Shown in pieces: positions 9,758-18,576 of a stretch of 64,000 nt of DNA. Position numbers and translations under genes: made by a program. A model generated the notes under the pieces. It ran no database searches. It worked only from the letters and a program-made list of their open reading frames with translations, and was not told the origin of the DNA. Within the stretch, counting starts at the first letter, position 1. Each line of letters starts with the position of its first letter. The DNA is taken from positions 3,968,001 through 4,032,000 of the forward strand of contig NZ_CP024190.1 in the NCBI RefSeq assembly GCF_003391395.1. The letters run 5' to 3'. The stretch comes from Mycobacterium marinum. Its GTDB lineage: Bacteria; Actinomycetota; Actinomycetes; Mycobacteriales; Mycobacteriaceae.

Positions 9758-9821
9758 TCCCCGGGACCGCGGCGGCGGGTCGCCGCCGGAACCGGCGTCC
9801 CGTTCGTCTGCGCCGACTCGA

Positions 9822-11270
9822 CTACGCCGGCAACACGATCCCGGCGGTCGGCCCGAGGAAGATCGCCTGGCCGCCGGGGGCGACGTAGCCACCGGTGGGT
9901 CCGTAGATGCCGTAGATCGGGTTTAGCGGGTCGGCACCGGCCCAGATGTCGTTGATCCACCCCGAGGACAACGTGTACACGGCCTGGGTGGCGCCGGGCG
10001 GGGAGAACCCGGTCAGCAGCTGGGCGGCGAAGTCGATGAGGGGATTTCCGCCCAGCATCGAGTCGACGTGTGAGCCGTTGACAATCTCGACCCCGGTGAA
10101 CTGGCCTGGGTACAGACTGACCAGTTGATTCGTGGTGGCACCGAACGCATTCCACGGCTGCGGTGGTGCTGCCACCACATAGATGGGAACATTCGCCGCC
10201 TGCAGGTTGGCTACCGCAGCCCCGAAGGCCGAGGCATTCGACGCGACCCCGTCGAACATCACCACACCCTGTAGGTGGTTGGTGGCCGCCCCAAGGTTCG
10301 CCAGGTAGCTGCCTGCCGCGATCGAGGCCAGCCCACCGCCGGCGGAGTGCCCGGACAAGATGAAGTCCTGCGGCAACGTGCCCAGGTAGCCGGCCTGGTT
10401 CGCGCTGATGTTCAGCGCCGTCTGACTGCCCAGGAACAACGAGCCCACGCCCTGCTGCATCTGCGCACCGCCGATCCACATGCCGAACGGCAACGGAATC
10501 GAAGGCACGGTGGGAACCACCACGATGCTGTTGGTCTGCTGCGCCAGCTGCATGGCCAGCGGCTGGTAGAACCAGCCGATCGCCCCGAAGCCGTGCTGTA
10601 GGTAGATGACGCCGTTGGCGTTGACCGAACCGTCGGCCTGCGTCGGGAAGTACCAGTGTGCGGGGGCGGGGAAGTTGAATTGCGGAATCGTGATGCCCAG
10701 GAATTCCGACGGGCCGATCGGAATCTGCAGGAACGAGAACCCCGACTTGACCCCGGTCGCCCCGGTAGCCGGAGCGGCGAGCGCCTCGGCGGCGGCGTAG
10801 TTCACCGCCCCGCCCAGGCCTGCCTGGTTGGTGCCCGAGGTGAGCAGCGAGCTGGCCTCGGTGGCCCCGGTGCTCGCGGCCGCGACGGAACCGTTGCCGA
10901 ACAGCGGACGCCCGATGAGCCGCTCAATGGGTGCGAAAACCCCGAGGCTCTCCGCCTCTTGCAGCAACGCCCGCAACGGCGACACGTTCGCGGCCTCGGC
11001 GGCCGCATAGGCGGCCCCGGCCTCGCTCAACGCGCGCTCAAACTGGGCCTGAAACCGCGTCGCTTGCGCACTCAGCGTCTGAAACTCGTCAGCGTAGCTG
11101 CCGAAAAGCCGCGCGATGGCCGTGGACACCTCGTCTGCCGCCGCGGAGATGATCCCCGTCGTCGAGGGTGCCGCCGCCGCGGCCGCCCCCTTGACCGCCG
11201 CCTCGATACCGGCCAGCTCCCCCGACGCTACGGAAAAAGCATCGGGCGCTGCGATCACGTATTTCGACAT
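9822..11270 (-). CDS. PE protein with alpha/beta-hydrolase domain
   Basis: A PE domain (MSKYVIAAPDAFSVASGELA, about residues 1-95) with the usual linker (IERLIGRPLFGNG) is fused to a C-terminal alpha/beta hydrolase of roughly 280 residues. The nucleophile elbow is GHSAGGG (in DFILSGHSAGGGLA); VVMFDG and EIVNGSHVDS fit the acid and histidine positions. Such PE-lipase/esterase proteins are secreted through type VII systems and hydrolyse esters at or outside the cell surface. The start follows GGGAG by 7 nt on the minus strand; an in-frame ATG 30 nt further up is less likely. Confidence 0.9.
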   Translation of the reverse strand: MSKYVIAAPDAFSVASGELAGIEAAVKGAAAAAAPSTTGIISAAADEVSTAIARLFGSYADEFQTLSAQATRFQAQFERALSEAGAAYAAAEAANVSPLRALLQEAESLGVFAPIERLIGRPLFGNGSVAAASTGATEASSLLTSGTNQAGLGGAVNYAAAEALAAPATGATGVKSGFSFLQIPIGPSEFLGITIPQFNFPAPAHWYFPTQADGSVNANGVIYLQHGFGAIGWFYQPLAMQLAQQTNSIVVVPTVPSIPLPFGMWIGGAQMQQGVGSLFLGSQTALNISANQAGYLGTLPQDFILSGHSAGGGLASIAAGSYLANLGAATNHLQGVVMFDGVASNASAFGAAVANLQAANVPIYVVAAPPQPWNAFGATTNQLVSLYPGQFTGVEIVNGSHVDSMLGGNPLIDFAAQLLTGFSPPGATQAVYTLSSGWINDIWAGADPLNPIYGIYGPTGGYVAPGGQAIFLGPTAGIVLPA

Positions 11271-11497
11271 CGGCGGCTCCCATACCCGGTAGTCCAACAA
11301 CCTCAGGACCGCTACAGAATGTTAGCCGGGTTGGCGGTCCGGGGTGGTCAGAACGATCGCAGACGCACGAACAGGCGTTCGGCGATTTCCCCGATCCTGT
11401 CCAGGGCGCGATTCGACGCTGCCACAGGTTCGAAACGACTATCCGAGCGGCCCCGGCGCCGGGACTGCCGAACCGGCCGGTCTCACACCTAGCCGCA

Positions 11498-11534
11498 GGG
11501 ACTTACGGCTGGCACAGCAAGGGCCCTTAGGCCC
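11498..11534 (+). promoter_or_regulatory. two DosR-box-like sequences upstream of WS/DGAT gene
   Basis: GGGCCCTTAGGCCC at 11521-11534 agrees with the DosR consensus GGGACTWWAGTCCC at 11 of 14 positions. A weaker partial match (GGGACTTACGGCTG, 10 of 14) begins at 11498, 23 bp upstream. Paired boxes are common at DosR promoters. The stronger box ends 107 nt before the WS/DGAT start. GC-rich sequence raises the chance-match rate, so this is suggestive only. Confidence 0.4.
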
Positions 11535-11641
11535 TCGTCGACCGCGGTCGTCGCGAGGGAGCATCCGGGGTACGGACCCTTGAGCGCCCTGCCCCGATGG
11601 ACGATCACACGGTGGCCCGGATCTCGGATGGGAGCTCGGCG

Positions 11642-13042
11642 ATGACCAAACCGATTCCGCCACTGGATCTTTCCTGGCTGCTGCTCGAGTCGCCGGCCGG
11701 CACCACACACGTCGGCGCGATGTTGCTGTTCAAGAAGCCGTTCGGCCGAGATCCCGTGGACGAGATCGTGGCCGCCTACCGAGGGTGCTCACCCACGCCG
11801 CCGTTCAACTATGTCCCGGAACTGCTGGTCCGGGGCGCGCCCCATTTCCGGGAGGTGGCGAACTGGGACCCGCACTACCACGTTGGGCACCTGGCGTTGC
11901 CCGCCGGCGCCGGCTACGACGATCTGCTGCGCCTGGTTGCCGATCTACACGAACCACAACTCGACCGGCACCGGCCGCTGTTTCGGTGTTGGGTGATCGA
12001 TGGTGTGCCGGACGACATGTTCGCGATCTACACGAAGACGCACCATTCGATCATCGATGGCGAATCCGGCCTCAAGCGGCTCTACGAGGGACTGAGCACC
12101 TCCGACCGCGACACCATCCCCAAGCCCGCATTCGCACTCGATGCGCCCGTCCCCGAACCGCACCCGCCCACGCCGCTGGCCGAGAAGGTCGCCCACTCGA
12201 TCCGCGGGGCAGTCACCGAGTTCACGGCGCTGAACCAGGTCGCTGTCGGCGCGGCGCGCAAGGTGCTTTCCGGTCTGCTGGGATCCCACCTCGAGGGCAG
12301 TCTGCCGTTCGTCGCGCAGCACGCCCCCACCAACGCACCGCTGGAAATCGGTCGACGGTTCGCAACACTGTCGCTGCCGCTTGCCGAGATGCGCGAAATC
12401 GGCCATCACTTCGGGGCCACCCTCAACGACGTCGCCGCCAGCGTCATCGACGGCGGACTGCACGCATACCTGCGCGAGACCGAGCGCGAGTTCGCCCATC
12501 CTTTCATCGCGATGTGTCCGGTCTCGCTGCGCGCCGACGACGACACCACGATCGGAACACGGGTGTCGGCGATCTTCGTGCGGCTCGGCCAGCCGCGGGC
12601 GAGCATGCCAGAACGGATCGGGCAAGTAATGAACTCGGTGGCCACCGCCAAAAAAGAACTCGGCGCCATGTCGAAGGAAGCGGCCATGACCTACGCGGTC
12701 GGACTCGTCGCGCTCGCCGGCGTGGGCGCCTCCACCCATCTCGATCGCATCGCACACCCGGCGTGCAACCTGGTCATCTCCAACGTCGCAGGCGCCTCAG
12801 ACATCCGATACCTCAACGGAGCCCGACTCCTCGGCATCTACCCGGTCTCCGCGCTCGCCGCCGCCATCGGGCTCAACGCCACGCTGGCCTCCTACCACGA
12901 CAATATGGACTTCGGGTTCATCGCCAACGCCGCGGCCATCGAGGATCCGACACGACTGGCCGACCTGACGTTGCGAGCCTACGAGGAGTTGCGCGACGCG
13001 GCGGGGATAGCCGCGGGGAGGTCACAGCGCACTTCTCGGTGA
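11642..13042 (+). CDS. WS/DGAT acyltransferase (triacylglycerol synthase family)
   Basis: The 466-residue protein has the wax ester synthase/diacylglycerol acyltransferase active site HHSIIDG (HHxxxDG, residues 134-140) and the downstream CPVSLRADDD and VISNVAGA blocks typical of the family. It would esterify diacylglycerol or alcohols with acyl-CoA for lipid storage or envelope lipids. The start at 11642 follows GGGAG by about 8 nt; an in-frame ATG at 11597 is less likely. A 231-bp stretch of this gene recurs almost unchanged at 18190-18420. Confidence 0.9.
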   Translation: MTKPIPPLDLSWLLLESPAGTTHVGAMLLFKKPFGRDPVDEIVAAYRGCSPTPPFNYVPELLVRGAPHFREVANWDPHYHVGHLALPAGAGYDDLLRLVADLHEPQLDRHRPLFRCWVIDGVPDDMFAIYTKTHHSIIDGESGLKRLYEGLSTSDRDTIPKPAFALDAPVPEPHPPTPLAEKVAHSIRGAVTEFTALNQVAVGAARKVLSGLLGSHLEGSLPFVAQHAPTNAPLEIGRRFATLSLPLAEMREIGHHFGATLNDVAASVIDGGLHAYLRETEREFAHPFIAMCPVSLRADDDTTIGTRVSAIFVRLGQPRASMPERIGQVMNSVATAKKELGAMSKEAAMTYAVGLVALAGVGASTHLDRIAHPACNLVISNVAGASDIRYLNGARLLGIYPVSALAAAIGLNATLASYHDNMDFGFIANAAAIEDPTRLADLTLRAYEELRDAAGIAAGRSQRTSR

Positions 13043-13062
13043 GCGGGTGCTGTTGGCCACAT

Positions 13063-13170
13063 CCGCACCGGGTCGACTTCGTGTTTCTCGGCGGCGCCTA
13101 TACCGTGTTGCTCTACGATGCACGTCGCCCCACCTACGACATCGACATCACCCCGCTAATGCGATGGGGA
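13063..13170 (+). pseudogene. possible nucleotidyltransferase (DUF6036/AbiEii-like) remnant
   Basis: Between the WS/DGAT gene and the large kinase gene one frame reads VDFVFLGGAYTVLLYDARR followed by PTYDIDITPL. This resembles the G-G-x-A...Y-x-A-R-x-S/T-x-D-I-D core of DUF6036/AbiEii-type nucleotidyltransferases, which often act as toxins. No start codon, ribosome site or remaining domain is present, so if real it is only a fragment. The similarity is judged by eye. Confidence 0.35.
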
Positions 13171-13281
13171 ATCTCCAAAAGAGTGTCGGAAGCATGCCTT
13201 ATGGGCTACAAATTGGGCGGTACGCGGCACGTTAGAAGAGTCGGGTGATGTGCAGAACAGTTAGGTTGAGAGCGTAATCAA

Positions 13282-16200
13282 TTGGACGCCAGGGAATTCG
13301 GTCGATATCGGTTGTTCGAGCTCATCGGACAGGGCGCTGCAGGCACGGTATATAAGGCGCACGACACCGTTATGGGACGCGATGTGGCGATCAAAATCTT
13401 GCCTGCCGATCGGGCCAACGAGCCGGGTTTTCGCGCGAGGTTCAGCCGGGAAGCTCTCATCGCGGCTCGGTTGACCGACCCGCACATCATCCCCGTCCAC
13501 GACACCGGCGAAATTGACGGCCAGTTGTACCTGGTAATGCCGATCATCAACGGGGTTGACCTCGAGGTCGCGCTCCAGCGCGACGGTCCCATGACTCCGG
13601 CGCGAGCCGTTCGAATGGTCGAACAGATCGCAGCCGCTCTGGATGCGGCCCACACCCATGGGCTGGTGCACCGGGACGTCAAACCATCCAACGCCTTGAT
13701 GACCGATCAAGGATTCGTCTACCTGATCGATTTCGGCCTGGCCCAGGACGGTACCGGCGCCAAATTGACCGCCGAGAGCCGCACCGCCGGAACGTGGGCA
13801 TACATGGCCCCCGAACGAATGATGAGCGACGTCATCGATGCCCGCGCCGACGTCTATTCGTTGACATGTTTGCTCTATGAATGCCTTACCGGCGAAATGC
13901 CATTCCCTGGTGACCGGGTAGCACTGCAAATGACGGCGCATCTCGCCACGCCCCCGCCGAAGCCGAGTGAGCGCCGGTCCGCCGTGCCCGCGGGATTCGA
14001 CGATGTCATTGCCCGTGGCATGGCGAAACAACCCGACGATCGCTACCCCAGCGCTGGTGAACTCGCGATGGCGGCAGCTGCCGCACTGGCGACGCCGCCG
14101 GGCGGGCAGACCACCACGGCCGGACACCGCATCCAGGTTGCTACGCAGACCCCCAAGCTCGTCGACTCGCCATCGCCTAGAGACACCGCGCCCCTTGGAC
14201 TCGAGGACATCCCGCGCGCCGGCATGGGCGCCGCGTCGTTCCCCTGGCCACCGCCGTCGCAACCGGACCGACCGCCGTACCTCGGATGGGAACCCTTCCA
14301 GCCGGTCGACGCGGGCGTCTTTTTCGGTCGGGACGCCGAGGTGGCGCGGGCGATGGACGCCCTGCGCGGAATGCGTGCGAGCGACGAGACGCTGTTCGTG
14401 GTGCTGGGCGCGTCCGGAGCCGGCAAGTCGTGTTTTCTGCGTGCGGGAATCGTGCCCCGGCTGCAAAGACAGGCAAGCAAGTATCTCGTCCTCGACATTG
14501 TCCGCCCCGAGCTCAAGGCGCTCACCGGCGCCTGCGGGCTGGCACAGGCGATCTGCACCACGCGGCAACGCCTCGGCCTGGCACAGCCGCCGCTGGGCGA
14601 CATCAAGGAAGCGTGCGCGAGCGGCGACGTGGCCCGGCTGCGGACGTGGCTGCTGGAGTGCCGTACGGCCGCCAACCGGCAACCGGCAACCGGGGCTGCC
14701 GATGACACCCCGGTGACCCTGGTGTTGCCGCTGGATCAGGCCGAAGAGCTGTTCACCAGCGACGCCGGCGTGGAGGCCGCCGGGTTGTTGGCGCTCATCC
14801 GGGATCTGGCTCTCGGCACGAACGGCCAGGACAGGCTGCCATTGATTGTGGCAGCGACGATCCGCACCGACCGCTACGAGCTGATGCAGACCGCTCCACA
14901 GCTTGCCGGGCTGCAGACCAAGCAGTTCGACCTTCGGCCGATGGACGCAACCCAGTTCAACAGGGTGATCACCGGACCTGCGCAGCGTTCGACGGACGGC
15001 GGACGCCCGCTGTACCTCGACGAGGAACTGGTGCGCCACCTGCTCGCCGACGCCACCGGCGGCGCAGACACGCTGCCGCTGCTGTCACTGACGCTGGCAT
15101 GGCTGTACCGCGACTACGGGTCGACGGGCCGGCTCACTCTCGAGCCTTACGCCAAGCGGGGCGGAATCGATGGCGTCGTGCAAGCCGAGATCCACGAGAT
15201 TCTGTCCTCGGATCCCGACGAGCGGGCCCAGCAACTCAAATTGCTGCGCGCGGCGTTCATCCCGTGGCTGGCCACCATCAATCCCGACAACGACCAGCCG
15301 ATGCGCCGCTTGGCACGCTGGGCCGACCTGCCCGATGACAGCCGCCCGCTGCTAGAGCGGTTCCTGGCCCGCCGGTTGCTGATCAAAGACCTACGCGACG
15401 GAGAGGTCATCGTCGAGGTCGCCTTGGAGAGTCTGCTGCGCCAATGGGGCGATCTCTCGGGCTGGCTGGCGGACGAGGTCGAAGACCTCAAGGCGGCCGA
15501 CGCGCTGGAACGCAGCGCCGCCGAGTGGGAGAAAAAGCGGCGCGACGAAGCCTGGCTGCTGCGCGGATCCCAGCTGGCCGCAGCCGAAAACCTAGCCGCC
15601 AAGACCGGATTCCGCGAGCGCCTCAACCAAACCCACGACTACCTGCTGGCCTCCCGGCACTGCGAAAACGAACGAGCCGAGCTCGAGAAGCAACGCCAGC
15701 GGGCCGAACTCGAGGCCGCCAAGAAACTCGCGGCCGCCGAAACCCAAGCGCGCGAGCAGGCTCAAGAGAGCGCCGCCGCCCTACGACAGCGGTCTCGCGT
15801 CCTGCGCGCGGTAATCGCCGCAACGTCCGTCATCGCCGTTATCGCCGTGGTAGGCGCCGCCACCGCGGTGATCATGTTCAACCGCGCCACCCGTCAAGCC
15901 CGCGACGCACTGGCCGCCCAACTCGATGCGCAGGCCTCGTTGGTGTTCTCCGGGACCATCGCGGAGAGCGATATTCGCGCGCTCGCCGCCACCCTGGCGG
16001 CACGACAGTTGCGTTCCAACCCAGCCGCCAGCCGCGGCGCGTTCTACACGGCCACCGCGGCGCTGAACACCACTCGCATCATCATCCCCACGCAAGCACC
16101 CGTTAACACCGTTGCGATAAGTCCCGACGGGCACACCCTGGCTTCCGGCGGCGAGAACGGCAACATCCAGCTGTGGAACCTCACCGACCCCGCACACCCA

Positions 16201-18084
16201 GGCCCCCTAGGCCCGCCCCTGCAGGGCCACAGCGCCGGTGTGGTCAGCATCGCGTTCAGCCCCGACGGACACACCCTGGCCTCCGGCAGCGACGACGGCA
16301 CCATCCGACTGTGGAACCTCACCGACCCCGCACACCCAGGCCCCCTGGACCCACCCCTGGAAGACCACAGCGCCGGTGTCGCCGAGGTCGCATTCAGCCC
16401 CGACGGACACACCCTGGCCTCCGGCAGCCACGACGGCACCATCCGGCTGTGGAACCTCACCGACCCGGCACACCCGCGACGGCTCGGCCAACCCCTCCAA
16501 AGCCACACGGGCAGCGTCGCCAGCATCGCGTTCAACCCCGACGGACACACCCTGGCCTCCGGCAGCCACGACGGCACCATCCAGCTATGGAACCTCACCG
16601 ACCCCGCACACCCAGGCCCCCTAGGCCCACCCCTGGAAGGCCATAGCGCCAGTGTCGCCGGCGTCGCGTTCAGCCCCGACGGACACACCCTGGCCTCCGG
16701 CAGCGACGACGGCACCATCCGGCTGTGGAACCTCACCGACCCCGCACACCCAGGCCCCCTGGGCCCACCCCTGCAGGGCCACAGCGCCGGTGTGGCCAGC
16801 GTGGCGTTCGGTCCCGACGGAAACACCCTGGCCTCCGGCAGCGTCGACGACACGGTGCGACTATGGGACGTCACAGATCCAGCGCAGCCCGGTCCGTTGG
16901 GTCAACCTCTTACCGGCCACCACGGAACCGTATGGAGCATCGCGTTCGGGCCCGACGGACACACCCTGACCACCGGAAGCCACGACGGCACCATCCGGTT
17001 GTGGAACCTCAATACTGTGCTGCCCGTTCGGGGACATACCGGCCCCGTGCGCAGTGCGGTGTTCAGCCCTGACGTGCAGACGCTGGCCTCCGGCAGCGAC
17101 GACGCCACCATCGCGCTGTGGGATCTGACCAATCCAGGACACCCGCGACAACTCGGCCAACCCCTGCGCGGCCACACCGACACCGTGCAAAGCCTCGCCT
17201 TCAGCCCCGACGGACACACCCTGGCCTCCGGCAGCGACGACGCCACCATCGCGCTATGGGATCTGACCGACCCAGCCGACCCGCGACAACTCGGCCAACC
17301 CCTGCGCGGCCACACCGGCACCGTGCAAAGCCTCGCCTTCAGCCCCGACGGACACACCCTGGCCTCCGGCAGCGACGACACCACCATCGCGCTATGGGAT
17401 CTGACCAATCCAGGACACCCGCGACAACTCGGCAAACCCCTGCGCGGCCACACTCGCACCGTGCAAAGCCTCGCCTTCAGCCCCGACGGACACACCCTGG
17501 CGTCCAGCAGCGACGACACCACCATCGCGCTGTGGGATCTGACCGACCCAGCCCACGCGCAACAGCTCGGCAAACCCTTGTATGGCTACAGCAGCGCCGT
17601 TCTCGGCGTGGCCTTCAGCCCTGACGGCCGCTTGCTCGCTTCCGGCAGCGGCGACGACACCGTCGTGCTGTGGAACCTCACCGACCCGACGCACCCGAGC
17701 CCGCTGGGGCACCCCCTGCACGGACATAGTGGATACGTGAATCGGGTGGCGTTCAGCCCCGACGGTCATACGCTAGCGTCGGGCAGTTCTGACCACACCG
17801 TGCAGCTCTGGGACCTCACCAATCTGACCCCTGCCGGGCTAGGCCAACCCCTGCGGGGCCACACCGACAGCGTCCTTGGTGTGGCGTTCAGCCCCGACGG
17901 GCACACCTTGGTGTCCAGCAGCGCCGACGCTACGGTGCGGGTCTGGCCCACGCCCCTGGATGCCACCGTCACGGTTCTGTGTTCGAAACTCACATCCAAC
18001 ATCAGCCGCCATGATTGGCGCGAATGGATATCGCCCGATGTCGACTACATTGCCCTCTGCCCCAACTTGCCCGTTCCACGGTAG
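13282..18084 (+). CDS. Ser/Thr kinase - STAND NTPase - WD40 fusion protein
   Basis: A 1600-residue signalling protein with three parts. Residues about 1-270 are an intact Hanks-type kinase (GQGAAGTVY, VAIKI, HRDVKPSN at about 130, DFGLA, APE). Residues about 330-830 are an nSTAND1-like NTPase: a WEPFQPVDAGVFFGRD entry motif, Walker A GASGAGKSC at about 376, and a Walker B-like LVLPLDQAEELF. A charged helix then leads to a single hydrophobic segment (about 840-866). Residues about 940-1560 contain 14 WD40 repeats with a 46-residue period. The start is TTG; an in-frame stop lies five codons upstream, so no longer N-terminus is possible. STAND proteins oligomerise on ligand sensing, and the WD propellers are the likely sensor. 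Its neighbours are defence-type genes. Confidence 0.9.
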   Translation: MDAREFGRYRLFELIGQGAAGTVYKAHDTVMGRDVAIKILPADRANEPGFRARFSREALIAARLTDPHIIPVHDTGEIDGQLYLVMPIINGVDLEVALQRDGPMTPARAVRMVEQIAAALDAAHTHGLVHRDVKPSNALMTDQGFVYLIDFGLAQDGTGAKLTAESRTAGTWAYMAPERMMSDVIDARADVYSLTCLLYECLTGEMPFPGDRVALQMTAHLATPPPKPSERRSAVPAGFDDVIARGMAKQPDDRYPSAGELAMAAAAALATPPGGQTTTAGHRIQVATQTPKLVDSPSPRDTAPLGLEDIPRAGMGAASFPWPPPSQPDRPPYLGWEPFQPVDAGVFFGRDAEVARAMDALRGMRASDETLFVVLGASGAGKSCFLRAGIVPRLQRQASKYLVLDIVRPELKALTGACGLAQAICTTRQRLGLAQPPLGDIKEACASGDVARLRTWLLECRTAANRQPATGAADDTPVTLVLPLDQAEELFTSDAGVEAAGLLALIRDLALGTNGQDRLPLIVAATIRTDRYELMQTAPQLAGLQTKQFDLRPMDATQFNRVITGPAQRSTDGGRPLYLDEELVRHLLADATGGADTLPLLSLTLAWLYRDYGSTGRLTLEPYAKRGGIDGVVQAEIHEILSSDPDERAQQLKLLRAAFIPWLATINPDNDQPMRRLARWADLPDDSRPLLERFLARRLLIKDLRDGEVIVEVALESLLRQWGDLSGWLADEVEDLKAADALERSAAEWEKKRRDEAWLLRGSQLAAAENLAAKTGFRERLNQTHDYLLASRHCENERAELEKQRQRAELEAAKKLAAAETQAREQAQESAAALRQRSRVLRAVIAATSVIAVIAVVGAATAVIMFNRATRQARDALAAQLDAQASLVFSGTIAESDIRALAATLAARQLRSNPAASRGAFYTATAALNTTRIIIPTQAPVNTVAISPDGHTLASGGENGNIQLWNLTDPAHPGPLGPPLQGHSAGVVSIAFSPDGHTLASGSDDGTIRLWNLTDPAHPGPLDPPLEDHSAGVAEVAFSPDGHTLASGSHDGTIRLWNLTDPAHPRRLGQPLQSHTGSVASIAFNPDGHTLASGSHDGTIQLWNLTDPAHPGPLGPPLEGHSASVAGVAFSPDGHTLASGSDDGTIRLWNLTDPAHPGPLGPPLQGHSAGVASVAFGPDGNTLASGSVDDTVRLWDVTDPAQPGPLGQPLTGHHGTVWSIAFGPDGHTLTTGSHDGTIRLWNLNTVLPVRGHTGPVRSAVFSPDVQTLASGSDDATIALWDLTNPGHPRQLGQPLRGHTDTVQSLAFSPDGHTLASGSDDATIALWDLTDPADPRQLGQPLRGHTGTVQSLAFSPDGHTLASGSDDTTIALWDLTNPGHPRQLGKPLRGHTRTVQSLAFSPDGHTLASSSDDTTIALWDLTDPAHAQQLGKPLYGYSSAVLGVAFSPDGRLLASGSGDDTVVLWNLTDPTHPSPLGHPLHGHSGYVNRVAFSPDGHTLASGSSDHTVQLWDLTNLTPAGLGQPLRGHTDSVLGVAFSPDGHTLVSSSADATVRVWPTPLDATVTVLCSKLTSNISRHDWREWISPDVDYIALCPNLPVPR
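16123..17950 (+). repeat. 14 tandem 138-bp WD40-coding repeats
   Basis: The repeats are anchored on the CCC/CCT of the SPDGHTLASGS block at 16123, 16261, 16399, 16537, 16675, 16813, 16951, 17068, 17206, 17344, 17482, 17620, 17758 and 17893. The spacing is 138 bp except for 117 bp between repeats 7 and 8 and 135 bp at the end. Repeats 2-5 share LWNLTDPAHP wording, and repeats 8-11 share IALWDLT...RQLG wording. This indicates two separately amplified sets of seven. Confidence 0.9.
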
Positions 18085-18097
18085 AGCCCGCTCGGCG

Positions 18098-18420
18098 CGC
18101 CCCCACCAACGCAGCATTGGGAATCGGTCGGCGGTTCGCAACACTGGCGCTGCCGCTTGCCGAGATGCGCGAGATCGGCCGTCACTTCATCGCGATGTGT
18201 CCGGTCTCGCTGCGCGCCGACGACGACACCACGATCGGAACACGGGTGTCGGCGATCTTCGTGCGGCTCGGCCAGCCGCGGGCGAGCATGCCAGAACGGA
18301 TCGGGCAAGTAATGAACTCGGTGGCCACCGCCAAAAAAGAACTCGGCGCCATGTCGAAGGAAGCGGCCATGACCTACGCGGTCGGACTCATCGCGCTCGC
18401 CGGCGTGGGCGCCTCCACCC
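18098..18420 (+). pseudogene. partial copy of the WS/DGAT gene
   Basis: This segment is a direct repeat of 12322-12737 that lacks 93 nt (12413-12505, an in-frame loss of 31 codons between two TTC triplets). The last 231 bp differ from the parent at only one position that I can see (GTC to ATC in GLVALAG). It lacks the 5' third including HHxxxDG and is cut abruptly at 18420, so it cannot encode an active enzyme. Confidence 0.85.
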
Positions 18421-18570
18421 GACAAGGGATTCCTCGGCGACCTCGCGAAGCTGGACAAGCCCGTCGTCAAGCGGGTCACCGAGGTCTTCGACGAGTTCGA
18501 TGCCGCCACCCACAGCGGGCTACATCCGGAAAAGATCAACAACGCCCGCAACCTCCGGTTCGCAGCCAGA
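18421..18570 (+). pseudogene. N-terminal stump of RelE-domain UvrD-like helicase
   Basis: Directly after the duplicated WS/DGAT segment one frame reads DKGFLGDLAKLDKPVVKRVT, then EVFDEFDAATHSGLHPEKIN and NARNLRF. This matches in style the RelE/ParE-like N-terminus of actinobacterial UvrD-type helicases, where such a domain precedes the ATPase. No helicase domain follows, because the convergent DEAH helicase gene ends at 18577. Recognition is by eye, and the fragment is under 60 codons. Confidence 0.5.
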
Positions 18571-18576
18571 CTCGAC

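Noticed and set aside
13261..15039. Open frame of about 590 codons on the minus strand under the kinase-STAND gene
   Set aside because: It is the shadow of a well-supported kinase/NTPase coding frame and has no family signature of its own.
16123..17950. Regular repeats that could suggest a CRISPR array
   Set aside because: The 138-bp units are fully coding WD40 repeats without spacers; the PGRS tracts were rejected likewise.
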